Positions 1 through 12,970 of a stretch of DNA of 64,000 nucleotides are shown piece by piece (position 1 is the first letter of the stretch; each line of letters opens with the position of its first letter). This stretch comes from Dactylonectria macrodidyma. Its lineage: Eukaryota > Ascomycota > Sordariomycetes > Hypocreales > Nectriaceae. The stretch covers positions 2,790,001 through 2,854,000 of the forward strand of contig JAGMUV010000006.1 of NCBI GenBank assembly GCA_020744425.1, written 5' to 3'. The notes beneath the pieces are model-generated. The model worked only from the letters and a program-made list of their open reading frames with translations. It made no database searches and was not told the origin of the DNA. The translations under genes and the position numbers were made by a program.

Positions 1-1
1 C

Positions 2-904
2 AAACTCACCCCCGGAAAACGAGTCACCCTCCTGTCCGACAGCTACAAGCTCGAGAAGATGCTCCCCTCATCCGTCGACCCCCTCGTCTCCCTCATGATG
101 GTGGAGAAGGTCCCCGACAGCACATACGACATGATTGGTGGCTTGGATCAACAGATCAAGGAAATCAAGGAAGTCATCGAGCTCGGCCTCAAGCACCCCG
201 AGCTTTTCGAATCGCTTGGTATCGCACAACCCAAGGGTGTCCTGCTGTATGGCCCCCCGGGTACCGGAAAGACGCTCCTGGCGCGAGCCGTCGCTCACCA
301 CACTGCTTGTAAATTCATTCGAGTGTCTGGCTCTGAGCTGGTGCAAAAGTACATTGGTGAGGGTAGCCGAATGGTGCGAGAACTCTTCGTCATGGCCCGA
401 GAGCATGCGCCCTCCATTATCTTCATGGACGAAATCGACAGTATTGGTTCCTCACGAGTCGAGGGTTCTTCTGGTGGCGACTCAGAAGTCCAGCGAACTA
501 TGCTTGAGCTGCTGAACCAGCTCGACGGATTCGAGCCTACCAAGAACATCAAGGTCATCATGGCCACTAATCGTCTCGATATTCTTGACCCCGCCTTGTT
601 GCGACCTGGTCGTATCGATCGCAAGATTGAGTTCCCCCCGCCAAGCATCGAGGCCCGAGCCGACATTCTCCGCATCCACAGCCGCAAGATGAACCTCACC
701 CGTGGTATCAACCTGACCAAGATTGCCGAGAAGATGAACGGCTGCTCCGGCGCCGAGCTCAAGGGTGTGTGTACAGAGGCCGGCATGTACGCCCTCCGCG
801 AGCGGAGAGTCCATGTCACCCAGGAGGACTTTGAGCTCGCCACGGCCAAGATTCTCAACAAGCACGACGACAAGGAGGTGGCGCTCGGCAAGCTGTGGAA
901 GTAA
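2..904 (+). CDS. RPT6: 26S proteasome regulatory ATPase subunit Rpt6 (5' truncated by window edge)
   Basis: The reading frame is already open at base 2 and gives 300 residues, so roughly the first 90 residues (N-terminal coiled coil and part of the OB domain) lie outside the window. Visible are the end of the OB domain, the Rpt-type linker, Walker A GPPGTGKT, pore loop, Walker B FMDEID, sensor ATNR, arginine-finger region RPGRIDR and the C-terminal helical lid ending in KLWK. Rpt6 is one of six AAA+ ATPases in the 19S base ring that unfold ubiquitinated substrates and thread them into the 20S core, in nucleus and cytosol. The C-terminal third (helices after [14 protein letters not shown] sequence) is characteristic of Rpt6 rather than Rpt1-5. 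No intron is seen in this part. The assignment to the Rpt6 paralogue rests on family knowledge; the AAA+ identity is seen directly. Confidence 0.95.
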   Translation, partial: KLTPGKRVTLLSDSYKLEKMLPSSVDPLVSLMMVEKVPDSTYDMIGGLDQQIKEIKEVIELGLKHPELFESLGIAQPKGVLLYGPPGTGKTLLARAVAHHTACKFIRVSGSELVQKYIGEGSRMVRELFVMAREHAPSIIFMDEIDSIGSSRVEGSSGGDSEVQRTMLELLNQLDGFEPTKNIKVIMATNRLDILDPALLRPGRIDRKIEFPPPSIEARADILRIHSRKMNLTRGINLTKIAEKMNGCSGAELKGVCTEAGMYALRERRVHVTQEDFELATAKILNKHDDKEVALGKLWK

Positions 905-3900
905 ATGGATAGACGCGATACGAAACACGGCTTTGTCTTTCTTGTTGCTGCGGCCCCCGGTGCTCACGAGCGGAGGGCTCGGGTTTTCATAGAAGGGCTG
1001 GGACAGCAGGAGAGGAGTTGTAAGGATAGTAAATTGTACCAATATTCGGGCAAGGTTCCTCGTATTGATGTACATCTTTGGTTACCTTTGTAACTCTGCG
1101 TGTTTTCGTTGCCCGTTTCCAGTGCCATTGACTCTGCAACCGAAGATTTCTCTTAGGTATGTGAGGAGCACTCGCCCATTGATAAATAACACAAACCCGG
1201 GCCGAGCCGTCCATCCTGGGTCTCTTAGTCTCGGCCCTTCATGCAAACGTGGAACTTGTAATTAGCCTCAATTATCGATCTGAGGTTGATTCAAAGCATG
1301 GCGCGCATGAGACTCAGACGTAAGAGTATGCGTGAGGACGAAACATAATATTCCGCCAAGCTCCCGACAGGTATAGGGTATCTACGCATCGACTGGTAAC
1401 CCCCTGTCCGGAGTTGAATTGACGACTCGGCAGTTGGTTGTCTATTCACCATAATCTGTTTCCTCTCTGTTCCCTAAATACTTGATTATTATCCTGGTAG
1501 TTACTGCAAACCCTTGTTAGATTGGCAAGTTTCGTCTGGGAGCGACGAAATTTCGTCAGGGCCGCGAGGCTAAGATACCGACTCTTGACTGTCCTCTTAA
1601 GCAACTTCTCTCCTACTGTTAGGAACTCAAGATACTGAGGCTGCGACCATTCCTAGATACTCGTTAAACAGCAGGGGATATCAACCCTTCTATCACTACA
1701 TAATCTTGAGAACTTCATGTCATAAATGCATATGCTCAATTACTGTGGGCTGTAGTCTAAAGGTGGACGGACTACTGACAAACCCACACCCTCTGTAACA
1801 AAACGTCATGTAAAAATATGGCTAACTACCCGACCATGCAATGTCCACAGAAGAGCCGAATCCGTCTTAAACTAGCAAAACACTGGTGACATTCCCGCGC
1901 TCGATATCATGACTCAGAACTACCATCTTCAACGCTGGTCTGACCTGACTAGCTCAAAATGCGGCGGCTGGCCTAACATCGGCCTCGACCACCTCCTATG
2001 AAGCCTTCGCCATCTCCACACCGTAACAAAGCCCCGAGATGACCCTGATATTTCCAAAATCTAAAGCAAGCCACCGCACCGGTGATCCCGTCGCGCGTTT
2101 TGACGAAGTGTATGCCCAAAGCTGGATAGAGTCAGATTGCGTGTGCGTGCCGGGACGCTAGGCCGTCCCGCATTCCTCCCGCTGGACGGTCTTATGCACT
2201 GGGCTCTTCGGCCTTGAGGATGGCAAAATATGCCGGATGGGCTGACAGCATGCTGCCAGAGATTGGGACAATGGGGTGGGGATAGAATCAGGAACAAACT
2301 GGTCTAGATCTTTGGAGTGGACCGGAGAGTTTTTATGATACCTTTGGTGCATGCTGTTGTGCCATTCTGTTAGCTCATGATTGGGTGAGGTGATGTTGGG
2401 AAAAACATCTGAGTTGGTGTCATTAGATGGCCGAAGACAATGCCTTGACGACAACGCGGGATCTTGATAACAGCTCAAGGTCTCCAGTCGGCGACAAGGA
2501 CGACTCTCGATAGAGGAGGGTTAGATTGATCAACAGTGGGTCTGGTCATCACCATAGCATTATGAGATTCATCGCAATCACAACGGACTGACGCAGATCA
2601 GTCAAAACCTCCGACGATGACTTTAGACTGCGGGAAACGTCTTGTCAACTTCTCGGCCCGCAACCTAAACTCGGACTGCCGATCTGACGAGGACGCGGCT
2701 GTGGACACAAGTGAGGACTCGTCCTACACCGGCCCCAACTGTCTAGGAACAAGGTGAGGAGGTATCGACCAGTCTCGCTCAAAAGTCTCGGCACTGGCTG
2801 AACCCAAGACACACTCCCCATGCCGAACTTGGCGCGGAGCACAAGCTGGGATTGTCCCATTTGTCTATCGGTGTAAAAGGTCCGGTCGTACGATTACTCC
2901 CATCGACCATGGCGCTGGGATATATCGTCTGTGCCCCCCGGCAGCAAGACATGAAAGAAGACCCGACAGTTTGTCATTCCCCACATGAAAATCAAGGCTT
3001 GTTCACCGCCGAGAACGGGTTTGTGTCGAGATAATCTCACACCGAACAGGGGGACTCACTCTGGGCAAGCTGTAGGGGCCGGGGAAAGCCGCTTCGGTTT
3101 CCGGAGGCGGGCCAACGGTATGGTGCTTCAAGCCGAGGAACGGCAGGGGAGGGGGTTTTTTAATCCCGAGGCCATTTTTTGTTTGGCAGATTGATTTCCA
3201 CGCCTTCTTCTGCCGACTTACTGAATAGGGGATAATCGGATAAAGCCCTCTCATTAGCACGAATGTGTGAAGTAGGGGCGCGCCTTAGGAACGGTAAGGC
3301 CACGCTCCTCGTCATGAGGCCGTCGACGTGGCGAGGCGCCAACTAGTAAAATGTGTGCATGACTACTAAACTAGACGGTTCGTGGGCGCATGCGGGAGAG
3401 AGCCTTGCGCTTTGCGCTTTGCGCCTCGCGCCTAGACCTACAAAGACTCATCACCCAATGTAGGACAAGAGTTGACGATGTCGCTTTTAGAACTTGACGT
3501 CAAGAGAGGCGCAGGCAGCAATCGAGGCGATTGTCACGGGCCAGACGGCCGATAGTGCGCTGTAAAAGAGAGATGGCGATCGTCAGCATCTAGAACGGTC
3601 GAATACACGTCATTGAGGCTGGCGGAGACACATGAGAGGCACAGAACGGAGTTGGTGGTGTATCCCGGGGCCCTGAGCTGGAGCGGCACCTTGTATGGAG
3701 ACCATGTCATGGGCCTCATCCTTCGCTCGCGGGGATCTCGGAGATGAACAAATTGATCCGGCCGGATGAGAGTTGCGAGTCTGATATGGGTGACTAATTA
3801 GACGATGGAGGCCAAGATCTCGCGTACGTAGTACTGTGTTTAGCGAGGCAAGGCTTGGTTCTGAGCTCGACCAGCTTTCCCTATGACCTCGATTCTGGCA

Positions 3901-6245
3901 TTACCTCGTGCCTCGTGCTTCATGCTTTACGCTTCTCAATGCCTCCCAGGACACCATGGTGGGTCATTCTTTGGCGGGCTGGGCCTGAGCTGGGCAGCGC
4001 CGTCTCGTGGCAGATGGGTCCTCGACACGATTCAAGGCTAGGCGTCAATCATGAGCCCAGCTGGAGTTGACGCACCATGTCGCGACTCGGCAGTGACGAC
4101 TTGCTGGAAACTGGCGGTAAGGAATCAAGGGGACGCAAGCGCGAGGTTTAGCGGCAGCCTTGGGGCCCTTGGGGAGTTTGCACCAGGATGGTTGGTCCCT
4201 GGGCCATATAATGCTAGTCTCCACAATGTCCCACGAGAAATTCATGTGTCGACTGGACGTGGATGTAGCACGGCGTTCTTGGTCAGTTGGGCGGGTCGGT
4301 GGTCGTTTGGGTCGATTAGGTTTCCACCGAAAACCAGCCAGAGAGGGCTGACTAGGCGCGTAGGGAATCAAGAGGTGGACGGTGGTTTGAGAACTGACAA
4401 AGAGGCGGCCCTGGGGATGACCCAGTGGGTGAGTCCTGGGAATGAATGGGTTTGGATGGCTGTGCTGCTACTTCGGGGAAACGGTTACGCGGGTGCAACC
4501 CCAGAACAGTGAGCTATGTCATGATCAGTTGAGCTATCGACGATCTCGGGGTCCAGGCCGTTCGATGGGTTGACGGATGGCGATGGTGACGGGGTGTGTG
4601 GGTAGCGTAACGGAGTCGGCCAACCTATGATACGTATGTGCAGAGTAGAACAGAGTCAGCAGTGAACCGTGGTCGAAGGACGACAGTACAATACTGTACA
4701 ACGCATGGGATGAATAATTACGCATGTGTTACTGCTTGTTGGTTCGGGGACCGTTGTTGGGACGGTGGCATGGTTGTACTTACGGTGGCATGGTGGGACG
4801 GGAGAACGGAACGAACGAGGGTGGCATGGTACAAGATCAACTGATGAAACGGCTCAGAAGCTGTAGCATTACCGTGTGAGATTGGGGTGGAAGGCTTTGG
4901 GTAAGTGGCCATTAATAATCAGGAAGAATCGCGAGGTAGGGTTGAGATGGATGCGGGATGGATGGATAATGTGGAGGGGATAATGGGCTGGGCTGCGTGG
5001 GGTGGCACAAGTTGTCTCATTCCCCATTCAACTCCCAGTCGGGAAGGAACAATTTGCGAGCAGCAGATGCCGGATGCGGGAGTCAGGAGCACTGTAACAT
5101 GGATGGGATTGGATTGGATAAGTAGGTAGGTTGATGGTGGGTGGAATGAAAGTGTAGTACGTCCAATTACCTGGTCCACCAGGTAGCAACCCCGAAGCCA
5201 GTAGATTAGACTGCCATTCGAACCAGTTAAAACCACAACCAAGTGCCAGTAAGCAAACGAAAATGCAACGCCATGGTGCGGCTGGCTGCCTTGCCTACCC
5301 GCCTCACCGTCTCGTCAAGTAACCTCTTGGTAGTCTTCTGACCTCCGGGCTGGACTATCCATGAATCTAGAACTCGTCGGTTGCTTGCTCTTCATCCCGC
5401 CCGAGGTTGGTGTCAGCAGATCAACTGACCAAACCTAGATACCCGACTTGCCGACTTATTCAACAAGCAGGTTTTCTGCTGAGCGGTACCTCGATTAATA
5501 ATTACCAAGCTGGTACCTCTCCGATTCCGAAGCCGAGAAGATGAGTCGCTGCAGAAGGTTAACCGAGCATTGAACCTGCTGGACCTGCTAAACTTCTTGG
5601 CAAAGTCCACTATTCCCCTTCCCACTTCTGGCGATTGAGTTTCATTCGGCATTGAGCCACAAGGCCGGGGGTTGTAACTTGCAGTGCTTCAGCGCCTTCA
5701 GCCTTCAGCGCTCGCAGCGCAAACAGTGGGTTTTCCATGGGGGTCCATCATGGGGGGCAAGTATTCGCAAGCGCCAGCGATGGCTGCTTGTGCCTGGCAT
5801 GTCTCACATGAAGATCAAGGATCAGCGGACTGCCATGCCCCTCTGTGCCTTACCTACCTGGTAGAACGGCGAATATCAACGCGGGGGGGCGGATGCAGCT
5901 GAGGAGGATTTTTTTCATTTATTAAAAAAAGTGAGCGTTTGAGGCGGCGAGTTGCAGCTGACGGAGTATTGATGGGGGTCTGCCGTCCGTCTTGCAGGGT
6001 TGCAGCGAGCGAACGCCTCCCGAGATCAAAAACCAAGTCACCCAAGTCTCAGCTGCTACGTCATGCCGCGTCTCCGTGGTCCGGGCTCGCGCAGCACCAA
6101 ATCTCTCTGGCCCCGTTACGCATTTTCTGCGTCTTACGAATAAAGGAGTTGGCAAGCCACGAATTTACCAACGAGAAAAACGCGTGACACGCGAAGCTGG
6201 GCTTCCGACAGAGAGAAAACCGTTTGTTCTAGACTCTCCGGGATG
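905..6245. other. Long intergenic stretch, no supportable gene (first part)
   Basis: After the RPT6 stop there is a presumed 3' UTR and then more than 5 kb without a frame that combines length, codon bias and recognisable motifs on either strand. Short open frames (for example 4051-4512 + and 2158-2478 -) have compositions expected of chance frames in moderately GC-rich DNA. No tRNA, rRNA or transposon similarity was recognised. A small tandem repeat at 3404-3431 is listed separately. Confidence 0.6.
3404..3431 (+). repeat. Short 7-bp tandem repeat (about four units)
   Basis: Four consecutive seven-base units: CTTGCGC, TTTGCGC, TTTGCGC, CTCGCGC. The middle two are identical and the outer two each differ from them at one or two positions. 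It lies in non-coding DNA; no function is inferred. Confidence 0.7.
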
Positions 6246-6282
6246 CCGGGTCCGGGGGAGCACGCTGTGCTTCGGGACCCGG
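6246..6282 (+). other. Nested stem-loop in intergenic DNA
   Basis: CCGGGTCC at 6246-6253 is perfectly complementary to GGACCCGG at 6275-6282. Inside it, AGCAC at 6259-6263 pairs with GTGCT at 6267-6271 around a three-base loop. The GC-rich nested hairpin could be a structured RNA or terminator-like element, or chance. No adjacent gene explains it. Confidence 0.5.
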
Positions 6283-9200
6283 ACGCTGCAGGATGGATGC
6301 AGATAGTAGTAGAAGAGACGTGGCCAGGATTGCAGTAGTTACGTGACGGAAGTGTGATGCTTTCCTTGTACGCACATTACAGTACTGTATGGTGGTGGTG
6401 GGGGGTGGGGTGGAGAGAGGGGGAAGAATGGGCAGATGGTGAGAGATAGGCAGTTGAGTTGATCAGTGATGAGAGGGTGAGAGAGGAGGTGAGGTGAGGG
6501 TGAGGAACGTTTCGGACATCGGACTCTCCCCAATGCCTCGCCTCCGTCCGTCTCGAGAACGGAGAGACGCACAGCGGCTCAGGACGGAAGCTAAGACGGA
6601 GGTTTGGTGGGACAACAGGACAAGAGCGTCTCTTGGAAATGGAGTTTGCCGACCAATACATCAGCGCGCACTCATTACTCACTCTCAACTGCCCTACCTA
6701 CTCTGCAACTTGGGTGGTGACATCTCAGTGTGGATGGATAAGGTGGGATGGTGGAGATGACAAGCTGCGGGCCGGTGACGTTACTGAGGCCGCCACCCGC
6801 GGCTGTGGTTGGCTACGGACCAGCATCAAGAGCGAGGGTTCCTCGCAGCTGCAGGGCTTCGCCCAGTCAAAAATGCGAAAATCCCCAAGCCTAAGCCTCG
6901 AAAGGGGGGATGACAAGGGGACGAAAGGGCTGCTTCAGTTGCTTCGACGGTGGACCCCTGACGCCTCAATGACGAAGGTGGAGGGGTGGCCAAACCCAGC
7001 CCAGCCCTCAAGTTCTTGTCCACCCGCGCGGTTGCAGGGGTGTGTGCGTGTGTTGTGTCATCCTGTTGAGACAGACTTGTCTTTGCTTGCCATGCAGCTG
7101 TGAGCCGGGGTTTTTCGTGCGTTTGCTGGAGGGGAGAGAGGGCGCTATTGATCAAGCATGCCGGGTTCGGTGCCCTGGCGGGTTTTGGTGAACTGACTGG
7201 CATGGAAGACGACTGTCTGGGTGCGATGCGTGTGCCGTATCGACAGGAACTCGGGAGGCTTGATAAGCTGAGACACGGGCGCAAGCCACCAAACATGTGT
7301 AAAAGAATGACATCTTCGACTTTTGAAATAAGCGGTGCTGAGCGACGGAGACGAAAGAATCCATAACAACATCAAACACAAGGGGAGCGGGGTGATTTGA
7401 CAGAAAGAGAGGGGGAGAAGTCTGAACCGTTTTGTCCATCCATCCCACTCATTCTGTCATCCGTCCATCCCACTGCGACGTCGCTGAGAACAAACACCAC
7501 ACACCTAATTACAACCTGAGTCTAAATCCGCCTTGCTACGTCTCCATCCCGCCCCGAGCACCTAATTACCGTTCCCTACATCAGTGCGGGTTACACCGCA
7601 TCTCCTGCAACAGTTAGGTACGGGAACCAGGGGAAACAAACCAAAAAACAGGGAGCGAACATGTCCTCATTTTAGGGGTCGCCGTGCAGAATATTTGCAC
7701 GGTGCGATACCTCACACAGTCGTCACCCTTCTATTTTCTCAGACGCCCCCAGCTTGGCTGCCACCCCCGGCCCGGTCCCGACTGTTGTGCGCAGGTCGAA
7801 CGACGATCCTTACTGCACACGACTAAGCACAACAGCCTCATCACCCCATTTTCTCTTGCTACCTTTTCCTAGCTCTCCCCCAGTTTCCAAGGTCCGGGTC
7901 GCAGGCCCCCCTCTCCGCCTCCTAACCGCCTCCGACAGGCTACCGTTCTCACCGGGGCACCGTTTGGTTTACGAGCCTCAAAACGGGGACAGGATCTACA
8001 AAATGGAGGGGGGTGATGAAGAAAACGGGGAGGCTCATTCACGAAAATGCAGCGTATGCAGGTGCCCGCCCTGGATCTCGTAAGAGCCCACGCTTCGTAG
8101 GCAAGCTGACGACGGCGCTTCGTACAGATACGTAGCATGTAGATGAGTAACGTTAGACGAGAGGGCTAGATGCGCGCGGAAGCGAAAAGGGGAGGGGAGG
8201 GGGGATGCATAACAGAGCCTCCTTGAAGCCGCTGCGTCATCGGACGAGAAACAATTAATCCCACGCCAGATCAGATGGCGAGGCGTTCCCGACATGGTCA
8301 TCGTTTGATCCTTCTTCTGCTCTACACCCCGTGCCCCGCTCATCACCATGGCCTCGATGCGTGCAATGCACGCACCCCATAATGTAGCAATGCTTTGAAT
8401 GGTACTGTAAACTCGTTTGGTAGCGAATTTCATGAGGAGACGGGGTGGGAGAAAATAGACAAAGTAGACGTATGCATACGAAGGTAGTATCTGCAGTCAA
8501 TCCCTGGCGCAGAGCCAACAACGTCGGAGCGAACTCATCCAGGAACCAGCATGAAAATTTGTAAACCAACCAACCCCAACACCCAAAGAAAAGTCCAGTC
8601 CTCGTCAAAGCCGCTCACACCTAGGCCCGCACGCACGCTCTTTCCCACGCTTCTTCTTGTCTCTGCTTCCATACAACACACAACGGGACACACACACCCC
8701 CCTTTTGTCCCCGTTTTGCACGCCCTCACCGTTCTGGGTGTTCCGTTCGTCGTCGCTTTCCGCTTTCGTCCTGGCGTCTTTGCGGAGTTTGGAAGAGGGA
8801 AGGGAAAGCAAAAAATATTAAAAAAAAAAAGACGTAGGGCTTGGTCAAGGTTTCCGTTGAAGCTCGAGTTGATTAGTAGAGGAGGTAAAGGTAGTTAATC
8901 TTGAACTAGGTTGGATGATGAAACTATCTTGACTGCGTAGTATATGATTAGGTCATTTAACTCGGAAGTCTATATTACTGTTGCTCATAGCTGTGCTATT
9001 CAGAGTGTCTCCGTTGATAAAGTTGTGCTTTGAAATCTCATCTTAGTCCCCACCCGTGCGTGTCATCGGCGGTGGTCCACCAAACGCCACCATCGTTTGT
9101 CTCTGCGCATCTCGATCCGTCATTTTGGGCCATTCGGATATCGGGGAGGAGAGTCAACAAGGTCAGCCATCAAGTCAGCCTTTTGCTTCTCCCGTATGTG

Positions 9201-9516
9201 CCGCTGATTACGATGCTTTCGCACCTGATCCATCGCCCACAGCAACAAAACCCCGTTCCAACCCGTATCGACAGTTCCAGATGCTGTTTTGCCACCGCCA
9301 TTGCCATCATCCTTTTTTCGCCATCATCTCGGTCATCACATAAGCAATCCGAGGTCATCGTTCCGGCCTGTACGGCTTCTAGACCCTTTGGCCGCACCCC
9401 GGTTCACGTTCAGCAATCCCGTTCACATTTAGCAAACTCCGTCACCAGCATATGCCCCGTCACGTCACTGGTCCAATTCGGCACCGTCGCGCACTCCCCG
9501 ATTCCACTAGGCCACT
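6283..9516. other. Long intergenic stretch (second part), presumed promoter and 5' leader of the phosphatase gene
   Basis: No supportable coding frame. A purine-rich G tract lies at about 6390-6510, an A-run at about 8815-8830, and pyrimidine-rich blocks become more common from about 9000 onward, as is usual for promoters and long leaders of filamentous fungal signalling genes. Together with 905-6245 this makes about 9.1 kb between RPT6 and the next start codon. Confidence 0.5.
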
Positions 9517-9658
9517 CCCCCTGAGGTCATTCCCCCAAGTACCCCCTTAGAGCACTCCCCAATTATCCCCTAGGTCACACCCCCCCTTTAATCCTGGGTA
9601 CCTCAACGCCCTAACGTCTCCCCCCATTAATACCCCCCTTCCCACTGAAAACCCCCCT
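9517..9658 (+). promoter_or_regulatory. Cluster of CCCCT (STRE-like) motifs upstream of the phosphatase gene
   Basis: CCCCT or longer C-runs ending in T occur at about 9517-9522, 9542-9547, 9567-9571, 9581-9587, 9633-9639 and 9652-9658, six times in about 140 bp and about 370-510 bp upstream of the start codon at 10025. CCCCT/AGGGG is the stress-response element bound by Msn2/Msn4-type C2H2 factors in yeast. Use by this gene is inference; the tract is C-rich in general and may be low complexity only. Confidence 0.35.
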
Positions 9659-10024
9659 ACGCTCGCCTGTTCCAAGGCTCTTCCAGGCATTCAAGCCGCC
9701 GCCATCCAAGACCCAAGACATTCAAAGACCCCACCACCCGCTACTGTCTCTTCACCCACATCCCATCGCTCTCCATCTTCTCGTCTTATCTCCCTCTTCA
9801 ACCCTTGGTTGACGACATTTCGCCCTCAAAACTCCAACTACGTATCCCCTGGCCTCATCGGACCCTGAACCGTTGGATCGATTCATTATATATCCCCCCA
9901 TTCATCCGCATCGCCTTTTTTCGTCCCGTCGCCATGGCCCTTTGAGCCTGGTTCGCCGCTCCCACTCCTGTACCAAGTACTTTCAGATGACGTCGATTCT
10001 CACACGCACTCCGCCATCAACGCC

Positions 10025-12970
10025 ATGCACGATTCTAGAACCGGCGACCGAACGCCTCTCCATTACACCATGAAGACGCCAGCGAGGCACTCGACTACCC
10101 CAGGTGCTCAATCTCTTTCTCACCATACCCATTCGCATTCTCACTCGCATTCGCAATCCCTGCGAGCCTCTAAGCCGTCAAAATCGTCGACCCCCATTGC
10201 CTCACCTCGCATGCCTTACTCCGTGGGCCAGTCGCTTCCCCCAAAACTGTCTCCGCGCACTGTTCCGGACGCCAGGGCCCCGAGCCCCAACTATTTTGGC
10301 CTCATTGTCGAATCTAATAGTGACCCCCGCGAAGTCTCTTCTGGCATTCCCAGGGAAAACTGGAGTCCGTCATCGTCGGTAAAATCTTTCGGCGGCGCTC
10401 TTCCCAGGCAGGTTTCGCTCGATGCGAACCCCGAGTTCGAGGCCTTTAGGAGGCAAGCCGATTTGAACAGGGGCAAATCGTTTGCCCTCTCAACGAGCCA
10501 TTATGCTTCACCCTCAGCCGCCATATCTCCTCTTCGACCACGACCACCGCCAAGATGGCATACCATGTCAAGTGACACGGGCTCCGAGACACCCTTTGGG
10601 CGCACTCAAAACTCTGCAAAAGAACGACCCCTGAGCAGAATGGATATTGACCAGGATCACATGCACGATTCGGCCTATGTGTCTTGCGACTCAAAACGCA
10701 ATTCCGAAACGTCTATTCCACCCCCGCCAATTGCCAGTTTCCAACGATTCGAGTCACCGGCTCAGATTGAGCTCCTACCCCAACGGACAAGTTTGACCCG
10801 GTCTGAGGATCGAGACCCGCGATTATCCATAATGGAGCACAAGATTGACCCCCCCTCGCCACCGAACTTCGGAGGCGTGAAACGCGCCGGCACCGTGCCT
10901 CCTACGCTTGAGAATGAACAGCCCGGTATGATCACCGGCCAGCAACTACGGGACATGATTCAGAATGCCGGCAAGGATCGACTTCTTATTCTTGATATCC
11001 GATCGTCGCAAAACTACGCCAACGCGAGAATCGAAGGGGCGCTTAACCTGTGTATTCCCACAACCCTCCTCAAGCGGGCGACCTTTAACATCCAGAAGCT
11101 GCAGCAGACGTTCCAGAAAGGGCCCGATTCGGAGAGGTTTGCCAGGTGGCGCGAGATGGGTTCGATCGTTGTCTATGACGCACACTCGTCAGACAAGCGT
11201 GACGCCGTGACTGCGCAGAACATGATCAAAAAGTTTACCAACGAAGGTTACACCGGCAGCACTTGCATTCTTCGAGGAGGATTCAACTCATTCCAACAGG
11301 AGTTCCCGGACCTCGTCGATTGCAAGTCGACTATCGACAGTGCTGGTAAATCAAGCGGCAGCGGAGGATTTGCCCCTGTCATTGGTGGAGTAATGCTTCC
11401 TACGGCCAACAAGGATCCGAACCCCTTCTTTTCCAACATTCGGCAGAACATGGACCTGGCAGATGGTGTTGGCCAACTGGACGTGTCGCGACCTTCAGCT
11501 CTCGAGTCTCCGTCGCTGCCTAGGTGGCTTCGCGAAGCTGCGGCAGAGCCTGACCACGGAAAGAAGGTGTCTGACAAGTTCTTGCATATTGAGGTCGACG
11601 AGCAGTCTCGCATGAAGGCGGCCTACGCTGCGTTTAACCCCAACAACAGTGCGGGCAAGGCTAGCCGAGTCCAACTCTGTGGCGTTGAGAAGGGCGTCAA
11701 GAACCGATACAAGGACATTTTGCCTTTTGAGCACGCCCGAGTCAAGTTGCAGGAGAAGCCGTCAGGATCGTGTGATTACGTCAATGCTAGCCATCTGAAG
11801 GCATCGAGAAGCAACAAGCGGTACATTGCCACCCAGGGACCCCTCCCTGCCACGTTCGAAGTAAGTCTAGCATGCGTATTTAATGAAGGCCAAACACTGA
11901 CATATTATTAGGACTTTTGGTCGGTTATCTGGGAGCAGGATGTCCGCGTTATTGTCATGTTGACTGCTGAATCCGAAGGCGGGCAGCTCAAGTGCCACCC
12001 CTACTGGAAGGCGAGAGATTTTGGTGCCATCCGGCTCAAGCCGCTCTCCGAGAAGAAGGTCTCGCTGGACATCGACAAGCATAGGTCCGATTCGCACGCC
12101 GCACCATCGTCGACTTCGATTGGTGGAGAGTATGGTCGCAGACGCGCCAACACAACCACCACTCTGGAAACGTCGATCCCGACTCCGAAGCCGATGCAGA
12201 ACCAAGCCGATATCCCATATGTAATTGTCCGCAAGTTTGCCCTGTCACACGCGTCGCACCCCTTCGATCCTATCCGGGAGATCACGCACCTGCACTTCCC
12301 CTCGTGGCCCGACTTCGGAACTCCTGCCCAACCATCGCATCTTTTGGCGCTGGTGGAACTGGCCAACGTGATGCAACGTTCTGCTCTCCCGGTCGAGACG
12401 CCATCGGTGCTGGGATCTAAGAACTCAGCCCTGGATATGACGCATAGCCAGATTACTTGGTACGACGAGCCTGAGTTGGATGCTCGCGCCCGGCCGATGC
12501 TTGTTCATTGCTCTGCTGGGTGTGGCCGCACAGGAGCATTCTGCACGGTGGACAGTGTGATTGACATGATGAAGCGTCAGCGACAGGCTAAGGCTGCGTC
12601 GTTTAGGAGCTACGACGTTGAAGGAGATGTCTCCATGGGAGGCGATGGAGGAGATGTGTCACCGAGGATGCATAAGAGAATGCACTTTGACACGACGCAA
12701 CAGAGAAGCCCGAAGGAGAAACGAGTTCCACGTGGTTCGGCGTCTTTGGACACTAGCTGGGTGTACGATGATAGCGTGGATCTCATCGAGAGGACGGTGG
12801 AAGATTTCAGAGAGCAACGACTAAGCATGGTGCAGAGCCTTCGGCAATTTGTGCTCTGCTATGAGACGATACTAGAATGGGTAACGAGGATGAGCGACCG
12901 CGGACTGGGTGGACAGAGTGTCTCCAGTGGCAGGATGAGAAGCGGGAGCCTCCAGCAACCTCGCTGCTGA
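10025..12970 (+). CDS. Rhodanese plus protein-tyrosine phosphatase (Ptp/Pyp-like MAPK phosphatase)
   Basis: Two exons, 10025-11860 and 11912-12970, joined in phase 0 over a 51-bp intron (GTAAGT donor, ACTGAC branch region, TTAG acceptor), give 964 residues. The first ~290 residues are low-complexity, Ser/Pro/His-rich. A rhodanese/Cdc25-like domain follows at about 300-425 (LLILDIRSSQNYANARI). The tyrosine phosphatase domain starts near residue 530 and continues to the end. It contains the KNRYKDILPFEHARVKL motif, the WPD loop (WPDFG) and the catalytic CX5R loop HCSAGCGRTG near residue 811, with Cys 812 as nucleophile. A charged insertion of about 50 residues follows the P-loop. This architecture matches fungal PTPs such as yeast Ptp2/Ptp3 and S. 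pombe Pyp1/Pyp2, which dephosphorylate Hog1/Sty1-type MAP kinases. An alternative start is the ATG at 10070. Confidence 0.9.

Noticed and set aside
295..891. Long minus-strand frame opposite RPT6
   Set aside because: It is the antisense shadow of a highly conserved ATPase gene; composition is Ser/Arg-rich without motif.
2158..2478. 106-codon minus-strand frame in the 9-kb gap
   Set aside because: Pro/Ser/His-rich without domain, splice signals or start context; within expectation for chance.
4051..4512. 153-codon plus-strand frame in the 9-kb gap
   Set aside because: Gly/Trp/Arg-rich composition typical of translated non-coding DNA; no motif.
6385..6510. G-rich tract as a G-quadruplex or CRISPR-like repeat
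   Set aside because: It has runs of G but not four clear spaced G3+ runs; no regular repeat-spacer structure.
9030..9524. 164-codon frame just upstream of the phosphatase gene
   Set aside because: Low-complexity promoter/leader DNA; no homology and no splice connection to the phosphatase.
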